The notes under the pieces were generated by a model that saw only the letters and a program-made list of their open reading frames with translations, ran no database searches and was not told the DNA's origin. From Bradyrhizobium sp. CB1015 (GTDB lineage: Bacteria; Pseudomonadota; Alphaproteobacteria; Rhizobiales; Xanthobacteraceae): a stretch of DNA of 64,000 bases. The position numbers and the translations under genes were made by a program. Numbering within the stretch: position 1 is the stretch's first letter; every line of letters begins with the position of its first letter. The stretch is from contig NZ_CP104174.1 of assembly GCF_025200925.1 (NCBI RefSeq), forward strand, positions 2,976,001-3,040,000, read 5' to 3'. This document shows, piece after piece, positions 51,886 through 60,906 of the stretch.

Positions 51886-52997
51886 CAAGCCAATATTCGA
51901 GCCCTGTTCGAACGCCACATGTGGGGAAGGCCTTCGCCGCGGCCTCCGTGCTTGTCAGCATTGCGTTGACAGGTTGCAACGATCACGCGGCGCAGACGGC
52001 CACACGGGCAGCGCTGGTCCGGACCACGATCGTACAGCCGCGCGATCGGGAATCCTCCCGCACGTTGACGGGAGAAGTCCAGGCGCGCTTCCGTGCCGAT
52101 CTTTCGTTCCGCGTCAGCGGACGGGTGGTTGCGCGCATCGTGGACGTCGGTGCGCACGTCAACAAGGGCGACGTCCTCGCCCGTCTCGATCCGGCCGAGC
52201 AACAGGCAGATGTCGACGCTGCGACGGCGGCAGTGGCCTCGGCCGAAGCCCAACTGCGCGTGGCCAAAGCTACGTTCGAGCGGCAGAAAGCGCTGATTGC
52301 AAGCGGTTTCACCACCCGCACGGTCTACGACCAGGCCCAGGAAGGTCTGCGGACCGCCGAGGGCCTGCTGGAGGCGGCCAGGGCGCAGCTGGGCACCTCG
52401 CGCGATGCGCTCGGATACACCGTGCTGCGCGCGGAAGCGGACGGCGTTGTCACCGCGCGAAATCTCGAGGTCGGCCAAGTCGTTCCGGCTGCCCAACCCG
52501 TGTTCTCGCTTGCGCAGGACGGGGAGCGGGATGCCGTCTTCGAGATCTACGAATCCGTCTTCCTTGGCCAGACCGACAGCCGCCGCGTGACGCTGGCGCT
52601 GGTCTCCGATCCCAGCGTTGCAGCAGCGGGTGAGGTCAGAGAGATTTCACCGGCCATCGACGCGAAGAGCTCCACGATCCGCGTCAAGGTGTCCATCGCG
52701 AATCCGCCGGCTGCGATGACGCTGGGCAGCGCCGTCTCGGGGACGGTGAAGGCTAAAGCTCAGAACGAGATCACCCTGCCCTGGAGCGCGCTGATGGCGG
52801 CGGGTAGCAGGCCAGCCGTCTGGACCGTTGACCCCAGGACGCAGACAGCGTCGCTGAAGCCCGTCACGGTCGGCGCTTATGAAGCCGGTCAGGTGCTGAT
52901 CAAGGCAGGCCTCGAGCCCGGCGAGCGCGTCGTCGTCGACGGCGGCAAGCTCCTGAGCGTCGGTCAATCGGTCACTGAGGAGGGAGGTCAGTCATGA
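51882..52997 (+). CDS. RND efflux adaptor (membrane fusion protein), first
   Basis: The 371-residue protein has a lipoprotein signal with lipobox ALTGC near residue 31. RND adaptor regions follow: SGRVVARIVDVGAHVNKGD (lipoyl-like), an alpha-hairpin, LGYTVLRAEADGVVTAR, and a beta-barrel plus proximal domain. It connects the inner-membrane pump with an outer-membrane channel. It overlaps both neighbours by ATGA. Two adaptors for one pump are unusual. Confidence 0.9.
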   Translation: MTSQYSSPVRTPHVGKAFAAASVLVSIALTGCNDHAAQTATRAALVRTTIVQPRDRESSRTLTGEVQARFRADLSFRVSGRVVARIVDVGAHVNKGDVLARLDPAEQQADVDAATAAVASAEAQLRVAKATFERQKALIASGFTTRTVYDQAQEGLRTAEGLLEAARAQLGTSRDALGYTVLRAEADGVVTARNLEVGQVVPAAQPVFSLAQDGERDAVFEIYESVFLGQTDSRRVTLALVSDPSVAAAGEVREISPAIDAKSSTIRVKVSIANPPAAMTLGSAVSGTVKAKAQNEITLPWSALMAAGSRPAVWTVDPRTQTASLKPVTVGAYEAGQVLIKAGLEPGERVVVDGGKLLSVGQSVTEEGGQS

Positions 52998-54070
52998 AGC
53001 GGCAGGTCATGATGATCGCTGGCACGGTCGCGGCGGCCGCATTGCTGACCGGCTGCCAGCAGGAGACGAAGGCGCCGGAGCCCGTGCGCCCCGTGCTCTC
53101 GATGGTAGCCACGCCGAATAGCGGTGACAGCACGGTTGCGGTCGGCGTCGTCGAGCCGCGCTACAAGACCAACCTTGGCTTTCGCGTACTCGGACGCCTG
53201 ACGTCGCGTCCGGTCGACGTTGGCGACATCGTCAGCGAGGGACAGATCATCGGCACGATTGATCCCACCGCGCTCGATCTCGCCGTTCGCGCAGCCAAAG
53301 CTCAGCTTGCCAAGGCCGAGGCGCAGCTTGCGACGGCCAAGGCCACGGAGGAGCGGCAACGAACGCTCATCACCAGCGATGCGACCACCAGGCAGACGCT
53401 GGACAATGCCGAGCAAGCCCGCGCCGGCGCCGAAGCAAACGTGGCGCAGGAGCAGGCGAACCTGACCAAAGCGATCGAGCAACTCGGCTATGCCCGGATC
53501 AAGGCTGACTTCGGCGGCGTCGTCACCGCTGTCGACGCGGAAGTCGGTCAGGTGGTCTCGCCCGGTCAAACCGTGGTGACGATCGCGCGGCCGGACATTC
53601 GCGAGGCGGTCGTCGATATCGGGGAAGACCTGCCTGTGCCGCTCGACGTCGGTCTCACGTTCACCGTCAGCCTGCAGCTCCTCCCCACCGTTCAAGTCGA
53701 GGGCAGGATTCGCGAAATCGCGCCGCAAGCCGATGCGGTGACGCGGCTGCGACGTGTCCGGATTGCGCTCGACAACCCGCCCGAAAGCTTCCGTCTCGGC
53801 GCAACCGTCACGGCGAAGTTCGGCAAGGATCAGAGCAAGGTCTTGCGCCTGCACGCATCGGCGGTGCTCGCCAAGGACGGCGCGGATTTCGTCTGGGTGG
53901 TCGATCAGTCCGCCGGCACCGTCTCCTTGCAGAAGATCGAGGGTGTCGCCGATGAGGCGGGCATCCGCGTCACCGGTGGGCTTGCTGCAGGCACCCGCGT
54001 CGTTACCGCCGGAATTCACAGCCTCAAGCCAGGACAGCACGTCCGCATCGAACAGGATCAAGAGCCATGA
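52994..54070 (+). CDS. RND efflux adaptor (membrane fusion protein), second
   Basis: The 358-residue protein has lipobox LLTGC at residue 20 and the same architecture: RVLGRLTSRPVDVGDIVSEG, helical hairpin with KAEAQLATAKATEERQR, LGYARIKADFGGVVTAVD and a C-terminal proximal domain. It differs clearly from the first adaptor. The pump probably uses a hetero-adaptor ring, as TriA and TriB do in Pseudomonas. It overlaps the pump gene by ATGA. Confidence 0.9.
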   Translation: MKRQVMMIAGTVAAAALLTGCQQETKAPEPVRPVLSMVATPNSGDSTVAVGVVEPRYKTNLGFRVLGRLTSRPVDVGDIVSEGQIIGTIDPTALDLAVRAAKAQLAKAEAQLATAKATEERQRTLITSDATTRQTLDNAEQARAGAEANVAQEQANLTKAIEQLGYARIKADFGGVVTAVDAEVGQVVSPGQTVVTIARPDIREAVVDIGEDLPVPLDVGLTFTVSLQLLPTVQVEGRIREIAPQADAVTRLRRVRIALDNPPESFRLGATVTAKFGKDQSKVLRLHASAVLAKDGADFVWVVDQSAGTVSLQKIEGVADEAGIRVTGGLAAGTRVVTAGIHSLKPGQHVRIEQDQEP

Positions 54071-57000
54071 AGTCGTTCAACCTTTCCGACTGGGCGCTGG
54101 GCCACCGCTCGCTCGTCTGGTACTTCATGATCGCCTTCATGGCGGCCGGCCTGTTTGCCTATCTCCAGCTCGGACGGCAGGAGGATCCTGACTTCACCAT
54201 CAAGACCATGGTGATCCAGGCGCAGTGGCCCGGCGCCTCGCCCGAGGAGATGACGCGTCAGGTCACCGACCGGATCGAGAAGAAGCTGGAGGAGCTGGAA
54301 TCGCTCGACTACACCAAGAGCGTGACGGTCGCCGGTCAGACCACCGTCTTCGTCTACTTGCGCGATTCGACCAAGGCGGCCGACGTCAAGCCGACCTGGG
54401 TGCGCGTTCGCAACATGATCGCAGACATCCGGGGCGATTTCCCGCAAGGCGTGGTCGGCCCCGGTTTCAACGACCGCTTCGGTGACGTCTTCGGCAACGT
54501 CTACGCCTTCACCAGCGACGGCTTGAGCCAGCGACAGCTCCGCGACCGGGTCGAGGATATAAGGGCCAAGGTGCTGACCGTGCCCGATGTCGGCAAGGTC
54601 GACATTCTCGGCGCGCAGGACGAGGTGATCTACCTCGAACTCTCCACCCGCAAGGTCGCGGCTCTCGGCTTCGATATCAAAGCCGTCATGACTTCGCTGC
54701 AAGGTCAGAACGCGGTGGCGCCCTCCGGCGTGTTCCAGGAGGGGCCGGAGCGGATCAGCGTCCGCGTCAACGGCCAGTTCGCCTCCGAGGCGAGCCTGAA
54801 GACGGTCAATCTGCGCATCAACGATCGCTTCTTCCCGCTGACCGATGTTGCCACGATCACGCGCGGCTATGCCGATCCGCCGTCGACGCTGTTCAGATAC
54901 AACGGTCAGCCCGCCATTGCGCTCGCGGTCGGCATGAAGTCCGGTGCCAACCTGCTCCAGTTCGGCGAGGCGCTGAAGGAGGAGATGGGGAGGATCATCG
55001 CCGACCTGCCGATCGGCGTCGGCGTGCACCTCGTTGCCGACCAGCCCGTCGTGGTCGAACATGCCGTGTCCGGCTTCACCGAAGCGCTGTTCGAGGCCGT
55101 GATCATCGTGCTCGGCATCAGCTTCCTGAGCCTAGGGATGCGTGCCGGTCTCGTGGTCGCGATCGCCATTCCGCTCGTGCTCGCGATCACCTTCGTCGTG
55201 ATGGCCTATTGCGGCATCTCGCTGCAACGCATTTCGCTCGGGGCCCTGATCATCGCGCTTGGTCTTCTGGTCGACGATGCCATGATCGCCGTCGAGATGA
55301 TGGTGGCCCGGCTCGAGGTCGGCGATCCCCTCGAAAAGGCGGCGACCCACGTCTATACGTCGACGGCGTTCCCGATGCTGACGGGAACGCTGGTCACCGT
55401 CGCCGGATTCATCCCGATCGGGCTGAACAGCAGCAACGCCGGCGAGTTCACCTTCACCCTGTTCGTGGTGATCGCGGTATCGCTGATCGTCTCCTGGATC
55501 GTGGCGGTGTTGTTCACGCCCTTGCTCGGCGTCACGATCCTTCCCGCCAAGATGAAGGGGCATCACGAGCAAAAAGGACGGATGGCGCAGATGTTCGCGC
55601 GCCTGCTCCTGTTCTGCATGCATCATCGCTGGAGCACCATTGCGGTCACCGTCGGCGCCTTCCTGCTTGCGCTGTTCGGCTTGCAGTTCGTGCAGCAGCA
55701 GTTCTTCCCCTCGTCCGACCGCGCCGAGCTGGTGATCGACTGGAACCTGCCGCAGAACGCCTCGATCACCGAGACCAACATGCAGATGGCGCGTTTCGAG
55801 CGCGAGCAATTGCAGGGCAACCAATCGGTCGAGCACTGGTCGACCTATGTCGGCACCGGCGCGCCGCGCTTCGTGCTGTCGTTCGATGTTCAGACCGCCA
55901 ACACCTGGTTCGGCCAGCAGGTGATCGTGACCAAGGGCGGCATTCCGGCGCGCGACCGGCTCAAGGCGCAGTTCGAGGACTATTTGAGGAGGACGTTCCC
56001 GGGCACCGACACCTACGTCAAGCTGCTCGAGGTCGGCCCTCCGGTCGGGCGTCCGGTGCAGTACCGTCTCAGCGGGCCTGATATCGCCAAGGTGCGCGAT
56101 CTCTCACAGAAGCTTGCGGCAATCGTGCGGAGCAGTCCCGATCTCGGCAACGTGGTGTTCGACTGGATGGAGCCGGCCCGCGTCGTCAAGGTCGACGTGT
56201 TCCAGGACAAGGCGCGCCAGCTCGGTCTGACCTCGGAAGACATCGCCACCACGCTGAACTCGGTGCTTCGGGGATCGCCGATCACCCAGGTACGTGACAG
56301 CATCTATCTGGTCAACGTCACGGGACGCGCCACCGCGGCGGAGCGTGCCTCGATCGACACGCTGCGCGACCTGCAATTGACCGGTCTCGGCGGTCGAGCC
56401 GTGCCGCTCGGGGCCGTCGCCAATCTGCGCTACGAGCTGGAGCAGCCCACGATCTGGCGCCGCGCGCGGATTCCGACCATCACGCTGAAGGCCGCCGTCA
56501 TCAGCAACGTTCAGCCGAAGACGGTCGTTGACCAGCTCGCGCCGAAAGTAGCGGAATTTGCAAAGCAGCTGCCCGCGGGCTACGCGATCAAGATCGGCGG
56601 CTCGGTGGAGGAGAGTGCCAAGAGCCAGGGGCCGATCATCGCAGTCGTGCCGCTGATGCTGTTCGTCATGGCGACCGTGCTGATGGTGCAGCTGCAGAGC
56701 TTTTCGCGCCTGTTCCTTGTGTTCGCGGTCGCGCCGCTCGCGCTGATCGGCGTCGTCATAGCCATGCTGCCGAGCGGCGCGCCACTGGGTTTTGTGGCGA
56801 TCCTCGGCGTGCTGGCGCTCATCGGCATCCTGGTCCGAAACTCCGTGATCCTGATCGTGCAGATCGAGGATCTCAAGAACGAGGGCAGGCCGGCCTGGGA
56901 TGCGGTGGTGGAAGCAACCGAGCACCGCATGCGCCCGATCCTGCTCACGGCCGCCGCGGCAAGTCTCGCGCTCATTCCAATCGCGCGCGAGATTTTCTGG

Positions 57001-57216
57001 GGCCCGATGGCCTATGCCATGATGGGCGGCATCATCGTCGGCACGCTGCTGACGCTGCTGTTTCTGCCGGCGCTCTATGTGGCGTGGTTCCGGATCCGTC
57101 CGGATCATGCGGATGAAGCACCTTCACATGATCCCGAAGCCGTTGCGAACGACGCGCCCGCCGAAGACGGGCCCGCTCGCAATGCCCCGCAGCGTGTGCT
57201 CGAGCCCCAAATCTAG
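54067..57216 (+). CDS. RND efflux permease
   Basis: The 1049-residue protein has the RND layout of 12 membrane helices with two large periplasmic loops. Conserved segments are GRQEDPDFTIKTMVIQAQWPG, the TM4 motif ALGLLVDDAMIAVEMMV and LGVLALIGILVRNSVILI. It uses the proton gradient to export small molecules through an outer-membrane channel. No TolC-type gene is in the window. The Asp-Asp pair of TM4 is visible. The protein ends with an acidic/proline-rich tail after the last helix. Confidence 0.94.
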   Translation: MKSFNLSDWALGHRSLVWYFMIAFMAAGLFAYLQLGRQEDPDFTIKTMVIQAQWPGASPEEMTRQVTDRIEKKLEELESLDYTKSVTVAGQTTVFVYLRDSTKAADVKPTWVRVRNMIADIRGDFPQGVVGPGFNDRFGDVFGNVYAFTSDGLSQRQLRDRVEDIRAKVLTVPDVGKVDILGAQDEVIYLELSTRKVAALGFDIKAVMTSLQGQNAVAPSGVFQEGPERISVRVNGQFASEASLKTVNLRINDRFFPLTDVATITRGYADPPSTLFRYNGQPAIALAVGMKSGANLLQFGEALKEEMGRIIADLPIGVGVHLVADQPVVVEHAVSGFTEALFEAVIIVLGISFLSLGMRAGLVVAIAIPLVLAITFVVMAYCGISLQRISLGALIIALGLLVDDAMIAVEMMVARLEVGDPLEKAATHVYTSTAFPMLTGTLVTVAGFIPIGLNSSNAGEFTFTLFVVIAVSLIVSWIVAVLFTPLLGVTILPAKMKGHHEQKGRMAQMFARLLLFCMHHRWSTIAVTVGAFLLALFGLQFVQQQFFPSSDRAELVIDWNLPQNASITETNMQMARFEREQLQGNQSVEHWSTYVGTGAPRFVLSFDVQTANTWFGQQVIVTKGGIPARDRLKAQFEDYLRRTFPGTDTYVKLLEVGPPVGRPVQYRLSGPDIAKVRDLSQKLAAIVRSSPDLGNVVFDWMEPARVVKVDVFQDKARQLGLTSEDIATTLNSVLRGSPITQVRDSIYLVNVTGRATAAERASIDTLRDLQLTGLGGRAVPLGAVANLRYELEQPTIWRRARIPTITLKAAVISNVQPKTVVDQLAPKVAEFAKQLPAGYAIKIGGSVEESAKSQGPIIAVVPLMLFVMATVLMVQLQSFSRLFLVFAVAPLALIGVVIAMLPSGAPLGFVAILGVLALIGILVRNSVILIVQIEDLKNEGRPAWDAVVEATEHRMRPILLTAAAASLALIPIAREIFWGPMAYAMMGGIIVGTLLTLLFLPALYVAWFRIRPDHADEAPSHDPEAVANDAPAEDGPARNAPQRVLEPQI

Positions 57217-57229
57217 AACGGAGACGACG

Positions 57230-57727
57230 ATGCTCTCGAAGACGCTATCAGTCTTTGCTGTCACGGTGACGGTCGCGGCGAATTCGCTCGCTCCGTCTAT
57301 TGCATTTGCGCAATTTCCGCCGCCGCCACCGATGGCGCCCGCCGGCCCTCCGCCGATGGCTCCAGCCGGTCCCCCAGCCATCGCGGCTCCCGGTCCCGCC
57401 GCCCCTGTCGCTGGTCCCGGCCCTCGCCTCGGTCCAGCAGCCGGGCCGCGCGTTGATCTCGCCACGCGAGGTGCCGGTCGCGGGCCGGCTGTCGTGAGCG
57501 CCGCGCGGACGACGGCGCTGAACATCGGTGGTAGCGGCCATCGCTACGGCGGCGAGCACGGCTATGGAGGCTATGGATATGGAGCGCGCGCTGCGAGCTA
57601 TGCCGGCGCATACGCAGCCGGCGCCTACGCCGGCTACGCCTATGGCGGGGCGCGCTCGAGCTACGACACGAGCGGTGGTTGCCGCTACGTTTACAGCCGT
57701 CATCGCAGGTATCTCGTGTGCGACTAG
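57230..57727 (+). CDS. Secreted Pro/Ala- and Gly/Tyr-rich protein
   Basis: From ATG 57230 behind GGAGACGACG the protein has 165 residues. A signal peptide ends at AFAQ (about residue 28). It is followed by PPPPPMAPAGPPPMAPAGPP, a Pro/Ala repeat, then a Gly/Tyr/Ala region (YGGEHGYGGYGYGARAASYAG) and a C-terminal CRYVYSRHRRYLVC with two Cys. It looks like a cell-surface or matrix-like protein. It lies 13 bases after the permease gene and may be read from the same transcript. Confidence 0.7.
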   Translation: MLSKTLSVFAVTVTVAANSLAPSIAFAQFPPPPPMAPAGPPPMAPAGPPAIAAPGPAAPVAGPGPRLGPAAGPRVDLATRGAGRGPAVVSAARTTALNIGGSGHRYGGEHGYGGYGYGARAASYAGAYAAGAYAGYAYGGARSSYDTSGGCRYVYSRHRRYLVCD

Positions 57728-57987
57728 CAATTTTCAGCTTCGTCGCCATTGTCGCAGCGTCAACGGTCGCGGCGATTCTGATCCCTGCCGAGCTGGACGC
57801 GACACAGGAATACGCGTTCTGCCGACTAGACTATGACTCGGGGGTGCGCAGTTGCGCATTCGAGACTATCGATCAGTGCGTTTCAGCCATCGCTGGACGC
57901 GGCGGGAGCTGCTTTCGCAGCCCCAGCAGCGAGGCGAACGCATCATTTGCCCATGCTCCGAAGATGCATGCCGGTCATCGCCACTGA
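57718..57987 (+). CDS. DUF3551 family small secreted protein
   Basis: I place the start at GTG 57718 (VRLAIFSFVAIVAASTVAA), which overlaps the previous gene by ten bases and follows GCAGGT. The 89-residue protein has a signal peptide. Its mature part EYAFCRLDYDSGVRSCAFET and QCVSAIAGRGGSCF match the four-Cys DUF3551 pattern common in Bradyrhizobium. Function unknown. The overlap suggests translational coupling. Confidence 0.7.
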   Translation: MRLAIFSFVAIVAASTVAAILIPAELDATQEYAFCRLDYDSGVRSCAFETIDQCVSAIAGRGGSCFRSPSSEANASFAHAPKMHAGHRH

Positions 57988-58128
57988 TCTGTCGGTCAGC
58001 GGTGGCTTCCGCCGTATCGATGTCGATCGATGTCATCGCCAACGCAAGTCAGACCAGGCTGGCATAAGGCTGGACAACATTCCTAACTTCGCTAACTGTT
58101 GGGTCTTTGGATCATCAAGAGCAAAAAA

Positions 58129-59124
58129 ATGTTGGACCTCTTAAAGGGGGGTACCGAAGAAAGCTTCGGCGTTATCGAACGGGAACTGCGGTGCGGCCTG
58201 TGGAGCTGGGATCTGCGTGCGAACGAGATGCACTGGTCGCGCGGGTATTATGATCTTCTGGGTATCGAGCCGGGAATGGTAACACCATCCTTTGCGGCCA
58301 TTCTCCAGGTGACCCACCCGGATGATCGCAGTGCGCAGGGCGAGGTCGAGCGCGTCATCCAGAAGGCATCGACCATCAGACGGAAATTTCGTGTCATCCG
58401 TCGCGGCGGTAACATCGCCTGGATCTATTGCCAGATCATCATCTTCGTCGATCCGGAAGGGGCTGCAGAGAAGGCAATCGGTATCTGCACGGATATCACC
58501 GCTCGCGAGGATCAGCTCAACCAGCTCCGGATTGCCGATGAGCGCTACCGTGCCCTGATCAAGGCAGCCGGAGCAGTGGTATGGATCGCGAAATCGGACG
58601 GCCGAATCCACGAGCTTGTCAATTGCGATCACGGCAGCAAGGCCATTGCGTCGGAATTGGGTTGGCTGCAGCTCATCCATCCGGATGACCAGGAGAAGAT
58701 CATCCGAGTTCGCGACGCGGCGCGCCGGGAGAAGCGCGGCTACGATGTCGTGCACCGCATCATTCAGCCCGATGGCAGTTTCAAATGGAAGCGATCGTCC
58801 GGGCAGCCGGTGCTCGATGATGGGGGGAATATCAAGGAGTGGCTCGGGATCAGCGTTGATCTCGACCGCGATACGGCGCGTTCCGTCGCCCGCCGCATCA
58901 CCGGGGCGCAAATCAGGGCTGCGCGCGGACTGCTGCGTTGGTCGGTGGTGGATCTGGCGCAGGCCGCGGGCATCACGCGTGCGACCATCCGCCGGCTGGA
59001 AGAGCTGGACGGCGCTCCAGCACACAATGATCCGGCGCTTCCCTTGATCGAAACGGCCCTTGCAAGAGCCGGTGTCGAATTCCTGTTTCCAGAAGCAGGT
59101 AAACCTGGCGTGCGCCCTCGCTAA
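58129..59124 (+). CDS. PAS-PAS-HTH (XRE-like) one-component regulator
   Basis: From ATG 58129 (MLDLLKGGTEESFG) the protein has 331 residues. PAS 1 spans about 15-125 (GLWSWDLRANEMHWSRGYY, LLGIEPG, GICTDITARED). PAS 2 spans about 135-250 (YRALIKAAGAVVWIAKSDG, LGISVDLDRDT). The C-terminal helix-turn-helix is GAQIRAARGLLRWSVVDLAQ followed by AGITRATIRRLEELDG. Two PAS sensors joined directly to an XRE-like DNA-binding domain is uncommon. It lacks a kinase domain, so sensing and DNA binding are in one chain. Ligand unknown. Confidence 0.85.
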   Translation: MLDLLKGGTEESFGVIERELRCGLWSWDLRANEMHWSRGYYDLLGIEPGMVTPSFAAILQVTHPDDRSAQGEVERVIQKASTIRRKFRVIRRGGNIAWIYCQIIIFVDPEGAAEKAIGICTDITAREDQLNQLRIADERYRALIKAAGAVVWIAKSDGRIHELVNCDHGSKAIASELGWLQLIHPDDQEKIIRVRDAARREKRGYDVVHRIIQPDGSFKWKRSSGQPVLDDGGNIKEWLGISVDLDRDTARSVARRITGAQIRAARGLLRWSVVDLAQAAGITRATIRRLEELDGAPAHNDPALPLIETALARAGVEFLFPEAGKPGVRPR

Positions 59125-59525
59125 ATTAGCGCCTCACCTGTACTGATCCAGCAAAATTGGTCGGATTTTTCATCGCAAACGCCGCACCACGCAAATCTGG
59201 CGTTCCATTGTCGTGACATCGTGCGTCGCCAATCGCAATTGCCGCATGAGCCGAACCGCACGCGCCAATTTTGCCTAACAGAAGGTTAGCGGGATCGGCA
59301 TTATTGTTCTGCACGTTGGGCTCCGACAAGGCGTGCGGGCATGGTGACGCAAATCATTCGGTATCTCGGAATCGACACGCGCACTCGGCTCCGCACGCTC
59401 GAATAATATGGGGCCGTCGATATGGCGCTTACGCTTTCAAGCAGTTCGGACTGGGCTCGTCGACCAGCCGCTTGATACCGGAGTCCCAGTCACTTTTCTC
59501 ACAATCAATTTTGAAGGGCATCGCA
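59125..59525. other. Intergenic region upstream of globin-coupled receptor
   Basis: About 400 bases without a convincing gene. An inverted repeat GCAAAATTGG (59151-59160) / CCAATTTTGC (59275-59284) is separated by 114 bases. The base composition is lower in GC than its neighbours by eye. The chemoreceptor promoter is expected here. Confidence 0.45.
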
Positions 59526-60881
59526 ATGACGGACTTGCCTGCATGCGCCAATTCCGATCAGCACCGCATGGCCAGAATGCGGTTTATGGGAATCACATCC
59601 CGCAGCGGGGAGTTGTTGCGGGAGTTCTGGGCGATCGCCGAACCTGCCGTACCGCGCATTCTGGACGGCTTCTACCGTCATGTCACGAGCGAGCCTCGGC
59701 TTGCCGCGCTGATTGGGAATGATATTCCCAGATTGAAATCGGCCCAGGGTACCCATTGGGCGCGATTGTTCAACGGGCGGTTCGATGATGAATACCTGAA
59801 AGGGGTCCGCGCCATCGGCATGGTCCACAACAAGATCGGCCTGGAGCCGCGTTGGTATATCGGTGGATATAACTTTGTCCTGAACCAGCTCGTGGCGCTC
59901 GCTGTTCAACGCTACCGCTGGAAACCAGGTCACCTCTGCGAGCTCTTGAGCGCCGTGAATTGCGCCGTGATGCTCGATATGGAGATCGCCATCTCCGTCT
60001 ACCAGGAGGCAATGCTCGCCGAGCGGGAAAAACGTCAGGAGACGATCCACGCCGCCATTCGGAGCTTCGATGCGCGGATGAAGGCGGTTGTGGATAGGAT
60101 CGGTGGTTCGGCTGGCGACCTTCAGAGCGCAGCCAATGCGCTGGCCGCGAGTTCGTCGCAGTCGACCCAGCAGTCCAGCGCGGTAGCCGCCGCCTCGGAA
60201 GAAGCGTCGACGAATGTGCAGGCGGTTGCCGCATCGACCGAGCAACTCACCTCGTCAATTCAGGAGATCGGCCGCCAGGTGTCCGAATCGACGAAAATCG
60301 TCCAGACCGCGGTGGATCAGTCGGCGCGGTCCGGCGACACGGTCCAGAGCCTTGCAAAGGCGGCCCAGCGGATCGGCGACGTGGTGGAGTTGATCAGCAC
60401 CATCGCGGGGCAGACCAATTTGCTCGCTCTCAATGCCACGATCGAAGCAGCGCGGGCCGGCGAGGCCGGGCGCGGCTTCGCAGTCGTGGCTTCCGAGGTT
60501 AAAGCCCTGGCGGAGCAGACGGCAAAGGCCACCGGCGAGATCGGTGAGCAGATCCTCTCGATTCAGGGGGCAACGAAGGAGGCGGTGGGGGCGATCCAGG
60601 ACATCGGCCGCACGATCGGGTCGGTCAGCGAGATCGCAACCGTCATAGCGGCGGCCGTGGAAGAGCAGGGCGTGGCTACTGCCGAGATCGCGCGCAACGT
60701 CCAGCAAGCAGCCGAGGGCACGGACCAGGTATCAAGCAACATCACCGGCGTGAGCCAGGTCGCCGCCGAAACCCGGCAGACGGCGGAAAAGCTTCTGAGC
60801 GCTTCTGAAGAGCTGTCCATTCAGGCTGCGGGCCTTCGCTCGGAAGTGGAGGCGTTCTTTGCCGACATCCGGGCGGCCTAA
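59526..60881 (+). CDS. Globin-coupled methyl-accepting chemoreceptor (soluble)
   Basis: From ATG 59526 ([15 protein letters not shown]) the protein has 451 residues. Residues 20-185 are a protoglobin domain: [20 protein letters not shown], and [17 protein letters not shown] with proximal haem His about residue 101. The C-terminal half is an MCP signalling domain, with [20 protein letters not shown] at the hairpin tip. No membrane helix is present, so it is cytoplasmic, like HemAT, and probably senses O2 for aerotaxis. Confidence 0.93.
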   Translation: MTDLPACANSDQHRMARMRFMGITSRSGELLREFWAIAEPAVPRILDGFYRHVTSEPRLAALIGNDIPRLKSAQGTHWARLFNGRFDDEYLKGVRAIGMVHNKIGLEPRWYIGGYNFVLNQLVALAVQRYRWKPGHLCELLSAVNCAVMLDMEIAISVYQEAMLAEREKRQETIHAAIRSFDARMKAVVDRIGGSAGDLQSAANALAASSSQSTQQSSAVAAASEEASTNVQAVAASTEQLTSSIQEIGRQVSESTKIVQTAVDQSARSGDTVQSLAKAAQRIGDVVELISTIAGQTNLLALNATIEAARAGEAGRGFAVVASEVKALAEQTAKATGEIGEQILSIQGATKEAVGAIQDIGRTIGSVSEIATVIAAAVEEQGVATAEIARNVQQAAEGTDQVSSNITGVSQVAAETRQTAEKLLSASEELSIQAAGLRSEVEAFFADIRAA

Positions 60882-60906
60882 CGTGTCATCAAGGCTTGGC
60901 GACCCA

